A stretch of 64,000 nt of DNA from Brachypterus glaber (taxonomy: Eukaryota > Arthropoda > Insecta > Coleoptera > Kateretidae): NCBI GenBank assembly GCA_958510825.1, contig OY294045.1, positions 8,483,916-8,547,915 of the forward strand, written 5' to 3'. The position numbers and the translations under genes are program-made. This document shows, one piece after another, positions 33,401 to 45,262 of this stretch (positions are counted from its first letter, which is position 1; each line of letters opens with the position of its first letter). The notes beneath the pieces are model-generated. The model worked only from the letters and a program-made list of their open reading frames with translations, made no database searches and was not told the DNA's origin.

Positions 33401-36400
33401 GATACAGAATTTAAAATCAAACAAAACACCTAGTTTGAAATTTGCAAACTAGATGGCTCTAGTGTACAATAGTGCCGATGTTTTGACAGGATGCTTGCAA
33501 CGTTTCATCTAGTTTTTAATTTAAAAAAAAGTTTGTTTACACGGTTGTTTAATCACATAGCGTCATATATTGTTTATGATAAACAAGCATGTCAATAATA
33601 TTTTTGGGTTTGCAGGTTATTTGTTTAACAATAAAGCAACCTTGATTATTTGAATATGGTAAAATTAGCACCAATTTATTATGCAAATTTTAATCTTCAT
33701 TTATTTATAAATAAGAAAGAAAGAAATAATAATTAAAAACAATTGTATCCACATAATAATAAATAAAAAACGGGAACCAGAAATCCAGATTGTTTCTTTT
33801 TTATTAAAATTTTCTTATTTAAAAAAAAAAAATAATTTTTGAAAAAAATAAATTTTCAAGATTTTTTAAAAAATTGTTTAAATTATCTTTTTGCGAAAAT
33901 AAAAAAAATTAAAAAAAAAATTGAAAATAATATATTTTTTTTTAAGTTTAACCCCCCGTAACTTTTTTATTTTTGGGGGGATTACTTTCAAAATTGGTAG
34001 AGTTGATCCTTATAATAAAGGTAATTTTTCCTGAAAATGTTATACTAAGGGAACGTTCAAGTATTACGTTACGCAAAATTTGGCCCACTGTAACGCGGCG
34101 TAACGTTTTCGGGACCCCCTACCCACCCTAGCGCGTTACGTAATACTTGAACGCTCCCTAATCGGAATTTTCTTTCAGCTTTTTTCGGTTTTTTAAAAAG
34201 TTTAACTCCCCATAACTTTTTTGATTACTTTCAAAAACAATAGGGATCTTTGCCTCATAGAACTTGATTTTTCCTGAAAATTTCAATTCGATCGGATTAT
34301 TCGTTCTTAAGTTATCGTGCACACAAAAACGTGACATCAGAGGGACTGACAGACGGACATTTAAAACAAAAATTACTTATTTTTTCATGAAACAAATTTA
34401 TATCCAAGAATTTTTTGCCCAGGACTATTTTTCAAATTTTTTGAAAATTCGGAACTACCCCGTATGACTATTGTACTTCAGGCGCTGTGAATATTATAAT
34501 AATAATACTAATAATAGTGAGGAATGAAAAAGTTGTTAAAGGTCGAAAATCAACAGATATTAGTCTAAAATTACAAATTTTAAATCTGTAAACTCTAGTT
34601 CAGTTTCACGTGGCTACGCCACAGATCTAGTGTCCTTATTTTTATCTCCTCAACAAAAAAAAATCATTTCCACTACTGCTAAAATTACAAATTTTATTCC
34701 CTTGATGAAAAAGTTGATGACAAAATAAAAAACGTTTCCACTGCTGCTATAATTACAACTTTTATATTTTTAACCCATAAAATTTAAAATTACTGACCTG
34801 TAATTAAAAACACGCGACTAACGTTATAACGAAAACTTAAAAAAAGGGGAATTTTTCAACATATTGATGGGTCATCATAATAGCATTGTCATTTTTAAAA
34901 AGAAACCTTCCCCTTAGTTTGTTAACTTGTCTTATTAATGATTAAATCTTTGTTTTCAGGAAATTACAATAGAGGCAAAGTTTACGAACCTGAAAAGAAA
35001 CTAGATTTCAAATACAGTCTTCCAGAGGACACTCGCATCTCAAAATTATTACGCCGCCTAAACAACGAGCAGGATCAAGAAACCTCCTTGGCCATCTCAA
35101 AAAAGCTACTTGAAGTCCTGCTTCTCCCCGAAAATGGTCTCTACGTCCGCAAAGCTTTTCACATTCTCGGAGAATCCGTCTTTGAGATTTTCAAAAATGC
35201 CCCAGGCCCTCTGGCGAAACAGCAAGCCGCCAGAGTACTGGGACGTATGGGATACATCATGGGACAACAGAACGATTTCGACAGATACCAAAGATGGCTG
35301 TTTCCTAAGATGAACAACTCCTTTGAATATTTACAAATTTTGTTGATGAAATCGTTTAAAGAAACCTTGGAATTGGAAATTAAAAACCCAGTTTTAGAAA
35401 CGCATGCAAAAAGTCTTATAAATTTATTGGTAGAGGCAATAGAGTCGACAGAAAACGCGGAAATATTCAAATCCATCTTGGACTCTTTAATCGGAGTTGT
35501 AGAAATTTATCCGGCAGATTTTTACGAGCAATTTCGAGATACTGTCGACCTGCTTTTTGGCTGGCATGTTGATCACGCACAACCCCTGGCCAACATCGAG
35601 TTTATCTCAAAAAATCTCCAACGTATTTCCCAACATTTTATTGCTAACATTGATTTTTCCGTATCTCTAATCGAAAACTTTTTGGAAGATATCACAAATT
35701 ACTTTGTCCAAAATGCTGAGAACGATCCTGCTTGTATAGAACACGTGACATGTCTCATTCTAGCTCTCAACACAGTTCTGAAGTGTTTGGGATTTAGTTA
35801 CCAACCGGCCACAAACAAATATATTACCGCGGAGTTAGTGACTAAATGTTTTGTAAGAGTTGTAGAAACTATCACCGAATTTTTGGACAAGTTTGCACCA
35901 GATAACCTTACTATTGCTGCAAATGACTGCATTTCTATACTATTAGGTGCTATTGAAAAGAAAACATTGGCCATAAGCAATATGGTTTATAAATTGCTTG
36001 AAATTGAACTAGCTTTACTTGAGGATTTTGCTGATGCTACAGTTATATCAGTTTTGCTACTGATATCAAAAATAATCAAGGAGCTATCCACCAATTTGCC
36101 GATCGAATTGATTGAAAAACTGATTGGTCCAGAATCTAAAATTGTAAAACTTCGATATTCTCAGTTCAAGGATATTCAGGAGTCTGTTATTTATGTGTAT
36201 CAGTCTTTGTTAAATGTTAAAAACGTGTCGTTGTTGCAAGAAACGTATAGATACGTTTTGGGAGATTTGGAGGTTGTTTATAAGAACATTATACCTAATA
36301 TAGAGGGTATTACACAGAATAATCCATTTGTTGATACAAAAGTCGAAGATCCAGAATTGACAATGTTGTTTTTGTTGCGTTGTCTGTCACAACTTGCTAA

Positions 36401-39400
36401 CGCAAGCTCTATAATAGTAATGTGGGCTTTAAAACCTACTATTCTGGAACTTGTGGGTCAAAAACTACAGCCCTATAACTCCGTATTGACAAATCGTACT
36501 CCAGCTCTTCAGTACAGTATGCTGTATCTGTTATATTCGCACTGTAAATGTTATAACCACTTTATATCTAATAGTACATTAGTGAATACCAAAAAAGATA
36601 TTACTAATCGCTTTTCTTTGACGGAAGAACTGAATTTTAATGATGTGCCAAATGTTTCGCCTAACTCTGGAAATTTCGCTATTATTCTGGATATTTTATA
36701 CAAAAGTTTAAAGGGAAATCGATCTAGTGAAGTCAGTTTATTACTTCTTCAGTGGTTACAAGACATACTTAATAATTCTGAAAATTATCTTGAAAATTTG
36801 TACGATATTGAACAGTTTACTTTAATAACTGAAGTTCTTGTAAAAACTGGATACAGTTTTAACACGAAAATCGTAAAAGCCGTCTGTGAAAATTTAGAAA
36901 AACTATTAAACAACAAACAGCTGTCATGGTCTAATACATTTTTGAAAAACGTATGTGATTTGTGTAAATTGCATATGAATTCAAGTGATGAATCTGTGAG
37001 AAATTGTTACACAAAGTTAGTAAGTAACACGCCTTGGGATATTTCGATTATAGAACTAAACAAAATCAACATGATTTCCAACAAAAACAAGAAAAAAACT
37101 AGTACTAAAGATTATAACAACTATATGGTACACATGGCGCAGCATATACACCTAAGCGGAAGCGTGACAGGAGATATGTACCAATTACATTTCAAAAAGT
37201 TCATGAACTATCTTTTGAAAAATGAACTTACAGAGGAACATTTGCTGGAAGATGTTTTTATCTGTTGTTGGACGCCGACGATGAATACAGATTTATTTTA
37301 CGATTTGACCCTTAATTCAAGGCAAGTCCTGAATAATTGGAATACTCTGGAATCAGCGCAGTTTTGCATTAACCAAAAACTAAGAACGCCATTGGGCAAA
37401 CCAAACGAAACATTCACGAAAATCGAAAGTGCCTTGAATCAACTAGGAAACGATTTGATTAGTGTAAAGAAGTCTGGTAAAAACAATGCGCTACAAACCG
37501 ATTCTATGAGGGTCAGAATGTTATTGTTGTTTATAGAAAATTTGGAAAAATGTATCTACAAAGCGTATGAAGGATCAGCCATGCCCATGTTTCAAGTTTT
37601 AAAGGCAGTAAGGTCGTTTTTTATCGCCAATTCCAATACTTGCAACGAATGGTTATCGCGTATACGAATGGTGGTTATGCACATAGCACTGCATTCTGGT
37701 GACGCCAACATAGCGTTGCGCAATGGTCAATGTTTAATTAAAGATTTGGTAAATGCAGGAAAAACTAGGTCTCCTGAGTTCGAAAAAGTACTGATTTTCG
37801 TAACATTAGCTCTTTTAAACTTGCGAGAATCTGAAGCGTTATATGGGTTATATAAATGGTGTAAACAAGTCGTAGAAAATAGGTTTGGTTTCATAAAATG
37901 TGCCTCTGATCAAGCGTTAAAGAAGTACGAAATTGCTATTGAAGGTTATAAGCGTTTACTGGAAGAATACGATGAAAATAAGAATTTGGATTCTGAGACA
38001 CATAACTTCATTTGTGATCAGATTACCGTGTGTTATAAAGAACTCAACAATATGAATGAGTTGATGGTATGGCACGATCAAAGATCGGAACATATCGAAA
38101 ATGGGAGGAAGTATTGGTTTAATACCACTGACTGGGATTGTAACAAATGCTTATCAAACTTGGACTTTAGTGCTCAAGCATTCAATGACCTTTCTAGCTG
38201 GTCTTATAAAGAAGATAACAATTATTGGAGTGTATATGAATCTCTGTCAGCTACTGAAAGCAATCTTTACAATATAGCCTTAAATCTTGCCTCGCAAACT
38301 AACGTAGAAGATTTAAATGTTAAAATCGAAAATAACTTGACCCTAATCCAGAAAAATATTCAAGAACATCTTAATTCTGCTCCATCAGAGTTCCTACAGA
38401 ACTTCTCCTTGTTGATGTATGTTGCCAAAGGTTTGAAACATGTTGCGAATAATACCAACGCTAATACGGTATTTTTGGTAAGCGAAAACTTTGAAGATCA
38501 AATTGACAAAATTGATTCTTCTGTATTAAGAAAGATTCTGTGGTGGTCTGAGTACTTTGGCACCGTGCAAAATCAAGGTTTTAACATCTTTTGTAGTAAT
38601 TTAAGATTAGATGTCATTAAACGGGCTAGAAAAGAACGTAATTTCAAGTTAGCTTTTCATAATATCTTTAAATTCTTTAAAGATAAGGATATAATCGTTG
38701 ACAAAGATAAGGATGATATAGCCACCAATTTTATGCAAAATATACACGAAATTACTCAATGGAACGTCGATACAGCTAAAGCTACTCTAGAAACTATTAA
38801 ATTATCATATTACACTGATAAAAATAAACAAAATACGTTCAACTTGTGCGCTACAGCTTCCACCGCTATTTCAAAATATGCAGAGATGTGCGGAAGTACA
38901 GAACTACGAAAACTTAGCAGCCAAATACTTCTAAAGTTAGCTTACTGGTTACAAGTTAATGAAACAATATCTTTAACAGAGATTAAAAGTCCCTTGAGCA
39001 AATTACTGATGGTTTTACCAGAAATCGGGATGATGGAAAATATAGCTGCTAATATAATTCCTTTAAATGAAATGGCCGTTGGAAAGCTTTTGCAGTTCAG
39101 TGCGCACCACTGTGTTTCATTAGCCAAAAGTTGGAATGACTTTGGTACTTGGTGCTACCGTTGGGGCAAGAAAATCGTTGATAACACTCGAGATGTTAAA
39201 AATAATCTAAGTGAAGAACAGTGTAAGGCTATTAGGAATATGTTACCTGTAGACACCAAGGAAGAAGATTTAAACAAAATCTTTGTGATCCTATCTCAAA
39301 CTAGATCGATTATTGATGAGGAAGATATTGATTGTAATGAAATAAGTACCTCGGAAATGATTCAGTCTCAGTTACAAGGCGTTAGTGTATTAAGAAATGC

Positions 39401-41321
39401 TACAGAAGAACAGCTTCAAGCGTTGGTTCAGTTTTGGAGAAGTACTCAAAAGAGAATATACGCGTACTTCGCTTTAAGCGCTGATTCGTATTTCAGATAT
39501 CTAGATTTAGCCCTAAATTCGGAAAACATAAATAGAAATACGGAATGTAGCACCATTTCAGTAACCTTAAGGTTACTTCGCTTGATTGTCAAATTCGCTC
39601 TAGAATTGCAAAATATTCTTGAAGAAGGTCTACAAACTACACCTACTCAACCTTGGAAGGTTATAATTCCTCAACTATTCTCAAGATTAAACCATCCCGA
39701 AGGTTATGTAAGACATCGAGTAGCTGATCTGCTGTGTAGAGTAGCTGAAGATGCGCCACATCTTATAACATTCCCAGCTGTTGTGGGTGCACTAGAAGGT
39801 GGTGTTAAGTTTGACTTTTCAGAAATAACACTTTCCAAAGACTGTTTATCGCAGAGAGATGAAGGGAATGATGAAAATGAGCTGAATGAAGACGATGACA
39901 ACTATGAGAGTGATACAGAAGAACCCACTAATACATTGCAAACTTGCTTCAAAACTATGGTCGATACTTTAAGTAAGCAAGACCCTGAAACTATTAGTCA
40001 AGTACAACTTTTGGTAAAAGAATTGAGAAGAATAACATTGTTGTGGGATGAACTTTGGTTAGGAACTTTCGCTCAACATCAATCGGAGATCAACAAACGC
40101 CAACAACAATTAGAATACGAAATTGAAAAAGTTAATGAAAATACAAGCCTAGATAACGAACAAAAGATCTCGTTAATAGCTGAAAAACATAGAATAGTTA
40201 TAAAACCAATTATATTCATTTTGGAGCAGCTACAAGATATAACAAGCGCTGAAGCGGAAACTCCTCACGAAAAAGAGTTCCAGGAAAAATACCTGGATGA
40301 AATCAAGGATGTCATAGCTAAGTTAAAGAATCCTGAACATCCTGAAAAACCTATAGAATCTTTACAACCTTTGAAGCTATTGCAGAAAAAGTTTCAACAA
40401 AAGTTCCACAAACGTGCGTCTTATAGTTTAAAGATGCATGATATAAGTCCTGTATTAGCGGAAATTAGGAACACCTTGATTGCGATGCCTGGAATAACGA
40501 CTAATAACAAAAACAGTGTTACCATTTCTCAAGTTTACAACACTGTAACTATACTTCCCACAAAAACCAAACCTAAAAAACTTGTTTTCTATGGTTCAGA
40601 CGGACAAACGTATACATATCTTTTCAAAGGTTTAGAGGATTTGCATTTAGACGAACGTATCATGCAGTTTTTGAGCATAGCTAACACCATGATGGCTCAA
40701 AACTCGGATCCAAGTGATCATAACTTATTTAGAGCAAGACACTACTCTGTCATTCCTTTAGGTCCAAGATCTGGACTTATATCGTGGGTAGATGGCACCA
40801 CTCCAGCGTTTGCGTTATACAAACGCTGGCAACAGCGCGAACTTGCGAAACAAAACCTCAAAAACAACGATAAAAACGTTTCTACAAGTGTTTTACGGCC
40901 CTCCGAGTTGTTTTATAATAAACTGAATCCGCTACTTCAAGAACACGGCGTTAAAAACATTGAAAACAGAAAGGAGTGGCCACACTCGGTTTTAAAACAA
41001 GTTTTGACAGAACTGATGGCTGAAACTCCTAGCGACTTATTGGCCAAAGAACTATGGTGTAATTCTATAAGTGCGGGCGTTTGGTGGCAAGTGGTGAAAC
41101 GGTACTCTTATTCGGTTGCGGTGATGAGTATTATCGGTTATATTATCGGACTTGGTGATCGGCATTTGGACAACGTACTGGTGGATTTGACGACTGGTGA
41201 CGTGGTGCATATAGACTATAACGTTTGTTTCGAGAAAGGCAAGACGTTGAGGGTACCTGAGAAGGTTCCGTTTAGATTGACGCCCAACATCAGAGAGGCG
41301 CTGGGATTTACTGGAGTTGAG
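30500..41321 (+). CDS. Smg1: SMG1, PI3K-related kinase of nonsense-mediated decay; 3' part not in window
   Basis: Exons 30500-30818 and 34960-41321 join in phase 1 to 2227 residues and stop at a GAG|GTAAGT donor. SMG1 phosphorylates UPF1 during nonsense-mediated mRNA decay, in a complex with SMG8 and SMG9. Exon 1 encodes a polar, RGG-rich tail (residues about 48-95, such as GRDGRGRGSGRGRS). Exon 2 gives the HEAT and FAT repeats (LRTPLGKPNETF, AYEGSAMPMF, WAYRWGKK-like RWGKK, PQLFSRLNHPEGYVRHR) and the kinase: TILPTKTKPKK, LFKGLEDLHLDERIMQFL, catalytic loop GDRHLDN (2172-2178) and metal-binding HIDYN (2190-2194). The model ends in TGVE, after the activation loop. The rest of the C-lobe, the long C-terminal insert and the FATC domain are missing and were not found downstream. 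The 6.36-kb second exon is unusually large. Intron 1 (4.1 kb) is full of repeats. Confidence 0.95.
31330..31530. repeat. Foldback repeat in SMG1 intron 1
   Basis: AAAATTTTAATGATGCAA at the left end is mirrored by TTGCATCATTAAAATTTT at the right end, with TTAAAAACTAAG and CTTAGTTTTT blocks inside. About 200 bp. Confidence 0.65.
31540..32279. other. SMG1 intron 1, repeat-like sequence
   Basis: No gene. CACCCTGTATA near 32000 and the short hairpin TTTCAGGGG ... CCCCTGAAA near 32095-32120 suggest repeat remnants. Confidence 0.4.
32280..32990 (-). mobile_element. CR1/L2-like non-LTR retrotransposon tail, interrupted by a second retroelement
   Basis: On the minus strand 32780-32990 reads VQRRITKIPTILKDLSYETRL and DDLIETFKIVNG, the end of a CR1/L2-type reverse transcriptase, then RGHNKS. 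About 20 residues usual between RL and DLIE appear deleted. After a frame disturbance it continues toward 32300 (HWNRLSEDTVNA-like, then NLFKTDWIEK and a stop). The block 32397-32731 is a separate insertion into it. Dead copy in SMG1 intron 1. Confidence 0.75.
32397..32731 (-). mobile_element. 5'-truncated non-LTR retrotransposon insertion with 10-bp target-site duplication
   Basis: CCAATGGTAA lies at 32387-32396 and again at 32732-32741, directly bordering the insert. On the minus strand the insert encodes the C-terminal zinc-knuckle part of a retrotransposon polyprotein (LTGHCGLGRHLFKM, then CSGCGIDEESPFHFLGQC, pattern C-X2-C-X8-H-X4-C) and ends in a TACTACTAC tail. It is more GC-rich than the surroundings. 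It sits inside the CR1-like tail at 32280-32990. Confidence 0.82.
32986..33512 (+). repeat. Interspersed repeat, family R, copy 4 (5' end missing)
   Basis: Begins at CTCCATTTCTACATGAGATA and runs to CAACGTTTCATCTAG, matching copies 2 and 3 in order. The end hairpin is absent. It abuts the CR1-like fragment. SMG1 intron 1. Confidence 0.75.
33950..34490. repeat. Old repeat shared in reverse with 26345-26620
   Basis: Common blocks include CCCCCCAAAACTTTT-like runs, TTCTATGAGG, TGTTTCATGAAA, CAAGAATTTTTTG and CAGGCGCTGT. Interrupted by the family C MITE at 34049-34158. No coding capacity. Confidence 0.5.
34049..34158. mobile_element. Palindromic MITE, family C, short copy
   Basis: GGGAACGTTCAAGTATTACG to its complement, only 110 bp. 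The shared body of the other copies is lost. Flanked by TAA on both sides, which could be a 3-bp target duplication. Confidence 0.75.
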
Positions 41322-41490
41322 GTAAGTTTTTTTTTTTAATTTAATTTTATGCTGTTAAAAATTATACTTTTGCTCGTATTATCGTACCCAGTGTGTCAGA
41401 AAATTTGTACAGGCGAGCGATTCACATTTCTTGTAGATATTATGTGATAGCGAGGGGTAAATCTCCACCGAAATCTTGTGTACAAGCCCC
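41322..41490. other. Start of SMG1 intron 2
   Basis: Begins with the GTAAGT donor and a T run. No exon was recognised here or further downstream. Confidence 0.6.
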
Positions 41491-41695
41491 GCGAAATCTT
41501 ACGAAATCTGCGTAAGATTGCAAAATCTTACGAAATTTTGCGAAATCTGCGAAATCTGCGAAATATTGCGAAATATGCGAAATATTGCAAAACCGAATCG
41601 TGCAAAATAAAATGCGAAATCTTGTGAAATCTCACGAAATCTTGCGAAATCTTACGAAATCTTGCGAAATCATGCAAAACCGAATCGTACAAAAT
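41491..41695. repeat. Minisatellite of CTTGCGAAAT-type units
   Basis: About 15-18 degenerate copies of a 9-12-bp unit (CTTGCGAAAT, CTTACGAAAT, CTGCGAAAT). A longer word, GCAAAACCGAATCGT, appears twice (near 41587 and 41673), so there is also a higher-order unit of about 85 bp. Confidence 0.8.
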
Positions 41696-41697
41696 AA

Positions 41698-41860
41698 TGA
41701 AGCTAAAGTTTGCAACGTTTTTTTGCAACAAAAATTCAAATAGTATATTAAAGTACTAGTTTCATAATATACGTTTTAAGCGCACGAGTACAAGTTTAGA
41801 AAACAAGCCGCTTGCGGCGAGTTTTCTGAAGTATTAGTGCGCTAAAAACGTGTTATTATA
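41698..41860. repeat. Foldback element, family D, partial copy
   Basis: Shares GCAACAAAAATTCAAATAGT and AGTATATTAAAGTACTAG with 21431-21500, then the core with GCGCACGAGTAC and GTGCGCTAAAAACGTGTTAT. The inner arms hold CGCTTGCGGCGAGTTTTCT. Confidence 0.7.
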
Positions 41861-43688
41861 CATTTTTTTTTTGAAAGTTGTTCCCCTCTTCAAATTAAGA
41901 ATAATAAAAAAACACAATATTTTTGTTTAGCTATTCGTTTTTTGAAAAGAGAAACAATTTAAAAAAAAATAATCCAAAGCAAGCAACTTTTGTGTTTTAA
42001 ATCCATGAAATATGCAACTTTTTTTTATTTGAATATAGGTGGGGGAGGCTCCCCCCATAACTACGGCCCTGGTCTTAAAAAGTCCTCCCTAGAATGCGCT
42101 TAACTATAAAGTGGCCTAAATCCATAATGACTTTTTAAACCAGTCAGATCACGTTGACAGTTTAAAAATGTACTCTTTTGTTTTGTGACTAACGGTCTAT
42201 TAGAGCACTATTAAAATAATTAACTGACTGACAATATTATAGTATGACGTTCTTCTTTCGATAGGTTTTGAAGGGTTTTCGTTTGGGTCTTGTTGTTCAA
42301 GATTGTCAGGCAACTACAAGGATTGTCTCTGAGAGCCCCCCCTAGCATACGCGTTATTATTAGTAAAATTTAGATATTTATGTCTCAAGTAGTGACCATC
42401 GTAATCAGGGGTGTGGCCTAAATCCATTATAATTTATTTAACGAATATCTTCTGTCAGTTTAAATAATGATCAACTGTTTTTATTGACAGCTTTTCATTG
42501 TGTCTTGCAGTTCTGTATATGCGTTTTTTATAGTTTTTGACCATGTCATTGAAAACCAGCCGTTTTCTCTAGGGTTTTGTTGTTTCTAGTAAAATTACCC
42601 TGCAGTTTAATCATTTTAATTCACATATTGGATGTTTATTTACTTCATTTGTTTCAATTAGAGTTCTGTCGGATTTAATATCTATCTAGAAAATTTTCCA
42701 TATTGTATTTATTTATGGTATATTTACGGCACAAATGAACCTCATTATTGGGAGAATAATTTTAATTAATTTAATAAATTATTGTTCAGCATGGCAAGGT
42801 GCCTTTAATTTTCGTTTATACAATTAATTATAATTAGTAAATAATTATTTAAATCATGTTTTCTTAAATACGTAGTATTATAAAATATTATCTATTACAC
42901 ATTCAGGTACCTAATAAAAATAAACAAATAGATTTAATTTATGTTTAAATCCAAATTTTTCAGTAAACGTGCTTAGTAACTAATAGGTTCTTTCACTTGT
43001 TTAAATAACATGTTTCAAACATCAGTTCAAACACAAAATTTATGGTTTTCTCTTGTATTATTTCATGCGTTTATTAGACAAATTATCGAATTATTTTGAC
43101 GGATTATTCATATTGTGAATATTTATATTTACCCAGTTTGTTTTTATTTATAATTTTTCTCACAACCCCTTAATTCCTTATGTTACACGCGAGGTTACAC
43201 GTACCGTCAACGGGGGTGAAACCGGTCAAAATTTGATTTTTTTGGGTTTTTTTCGGTTTTCTTGCAAAAATAAAAATCCAAAAAAAAATATATATGTTAA
43301 AGCTTGAAGTTTCTAGCATTTATAACTGTCAACTCAGTCAAAATAACCACGGTAGTTTTTTTTTATTTAAAGGTTGATCGTTTTCACCGTACTAGGGGGG
43401 TAAAACCGATCACCTCTTTTATTTCACGTATATTTGACCCTAGCAACTTTGAGAGTGAAACGGATCATTTATCCTCTTTTAAAAAAAAATTCGTTTTTAA
43501 ATAAAGAAAAAAAAAAATAAAGTTATTTTTCCAGCTGTTGATCTGTGTTAATACTATACTCCGTCTAGTTATGCAATATAGTAAGGGACGCGGCCTGCTT
43601 TACACCACAGAGCGCATAAATAGCATAATTATGCATAAATCGTAGTGTATCGAAAATTTAACAGATGTCGGCACTATTTCCCTGGAAA
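41861..43688. other. Gene-free region, repeat fragments only
   Basis: Two GTGGCCTAAATCCAT blocks near 42111 and 42413 suggest an old duplication. 43200-43475 holds GGGGTGAAACCGGTCA, GGGGGTAAAACCGATCA and GAGTGAAACGGATCA, three variants of one motif, again repeat-like. No coding exon recognised. Confidence 0.5.
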
Positions 43689-43807
43689 GGGCCTATCCAA
43701 AGACTCGCATAACAAGCATAGTACATAAGAATGCGATGCCTTGATTGGCTTGATTTGTCGTCATGTATCTTGTAATGGTTGTTATGCGAGCCTCTGGATA
43801 GGCCTTA
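43689..43807. mobile_element. MITE, family B, copy 2
   Basis: Inverted ends GGGCCTATCCAAAGACTCGC and its near complement (GCGAGCCTCTGGATAGGCC). The inside matches the GATTGGCTTGAT part of copy 1 at 13815-13955. Confidence 0.75.
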
Positions 43808-44153
43808 AGTTGTAATTGTAACCTAAAAATTTGACGTTTTCCTTGTGTTCAATATAATTTACGTTTTTACAATATTTAGAATATGCTAATTTAGTGTGAG
43901 TGTATGAAGAGTAAACCAAAAAAGTACCTTTATCCAATACATACAGATAATACGACAATTACCAGCTTTATTTTAAATTAATAAACTCAATAATAACCCC
44001 CGCGTGGCTTTTACTTTATTGAGTGGATAATTATTTATTTTACCCACTCAACTGTCACTTGTCAAATTATTTTCTTGTAAATGTCATTAAAATTTTTAAT
44101 AAAAATATGAATTCCTAAGTTATTTATTGGATAAAACCTTGTATGGGACTCAT

Positions 44154-44243
44154 GGGTAACCGATATTGCCCTCTCGAAAATTAACCTGCTTGGCTGACGC
44201 CTCGCAGGTTAATTTTCTCATGGGCAATATCTTACTTTACCCA
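44154..44243. repeat. Foldback, 90 bp
   Basis: GGGTAACCGATATTGCCC and AATTAACCTGC on the left pair with GCAGGTTAATTTTC and GGGCAATATC...TTTACCC on the right. Confidence 0.7.
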
Positions 44244-44534
44244 CTAGTACCATAAATAACTATTTTCAATACCATACAAAATAACATTAAATATAACCAT
44301 TTTTGTATGTAACTTTCTCTTTTAACTTTAACTTTATTATCTTTAACGACCGTCAATTATTTTCATAGACAAAAAATGTTACAATATTTTATATGTTAAA
44401 AGGTACGAGTTTTTAGCTCAAAAATCGCGGGAATTTTAAACTACTATCTTGCATAATTGGACGGACTATAGAATCCCTTAATATTCTGACAGATTTGTTT
44501 ATTGAACTATCAGAAAATCGAGGGTCTCTAGTTA

Positions 44535-44800
44535 CAATACAATACAATATAAGAGGGGTTGTGAGGCATGGTACTGCCTTTCAAATCACTGCGATCAATG
44601 AGATCTATTGTGAATTCCCTTTGCAATTTAGTCCACATGAAACTTTTCACGCTTTCAAAGAAGCTAAGAGTTTTTTGGGGGCTACTTGGGATATATCTGC
44701 AGGTCTTGGGTATACCTGTTCTAGATATTGTAGCCTTTTGCGAGCAATGGCTTCGCAGAAGCACATAATGTGTTGGGCCGTTTCTGAGCATAGCCGGCAA
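44535..44800 (-). mobile_element. 5'-truncated non-LTR retrotransposon insertion with 14-bp target-site duplication
   Basis: AGGGTCTCTAGTTA occurs at 44521-44534 and 44801-44814, flanking the insert exactly. On the minus strand the insert starts CRLCSETAQHIMCFCEA (pattern C-X2-C-X5-H-X4-C), the C-terminal zinc knuckle of a non-LTR polyprotein, then a stop and a tail of TATTG repeats. The 106-codon frame on + across this region is a shadow. Confidence 0.82.
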
Positions 44801-44821
44801 AGGGTCTCTAGTTAAATAATA

Positions 44822-45262
44822 GTATATTAAAGTACTAGTTTCATAACATACGTTTTTAACGCACGAGTACAAGTTTAGAAAACGTAAAAAAAAATACTAG
44901 TGCGCTAAAAACGTGTTATGAAACAGTGCTTTATACAATTTTTTCTATTTTGTTCTAAAATTAAAAAAAAACTTACATTTAAATTGATGACTAATTTAGG
45001 AATTTTTGTTTTGGATTGGCATTACAGTTTACACCATGTTTAAAATTCTAAAAACAAATGATAATTTGATATATTTTATAGTCATCTCTTCTCTTTTTTA
45101 CTGCAATTAACCAAGCCACAATTTTAACATGGTAAAAATAACCTAAACACAAAATTTTGTAGAAAATTCAACTTTAAAGCGACATTGACATTTGCACGGA
45201 AAACGTCAAGCGATAGGCTAGGTCTGTTGCCAACCCAAAAGAACAAAAAGTACAGACCTCTT
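44822..45262. mobile_element. Repeat with family D core plus flank, copy 1
   Basis: Begins AGTATATTAAAGTACTAGTT, then the palindromic core, then about 320 bp (TTTCTATTTT, CATTTAAATTGATG, GGTTGGCAACAG-like complement) that recur in reverse at 56375-56830. Non-coding. Confidence 0.7.

Noticed and set aside
44495..44872. 106- and 114-codon open frames
   Set aside because: Shadows over the truncated retroelement insertion and its target duplications. The zinc-knuckle frame on the minus strand explains the sequence.
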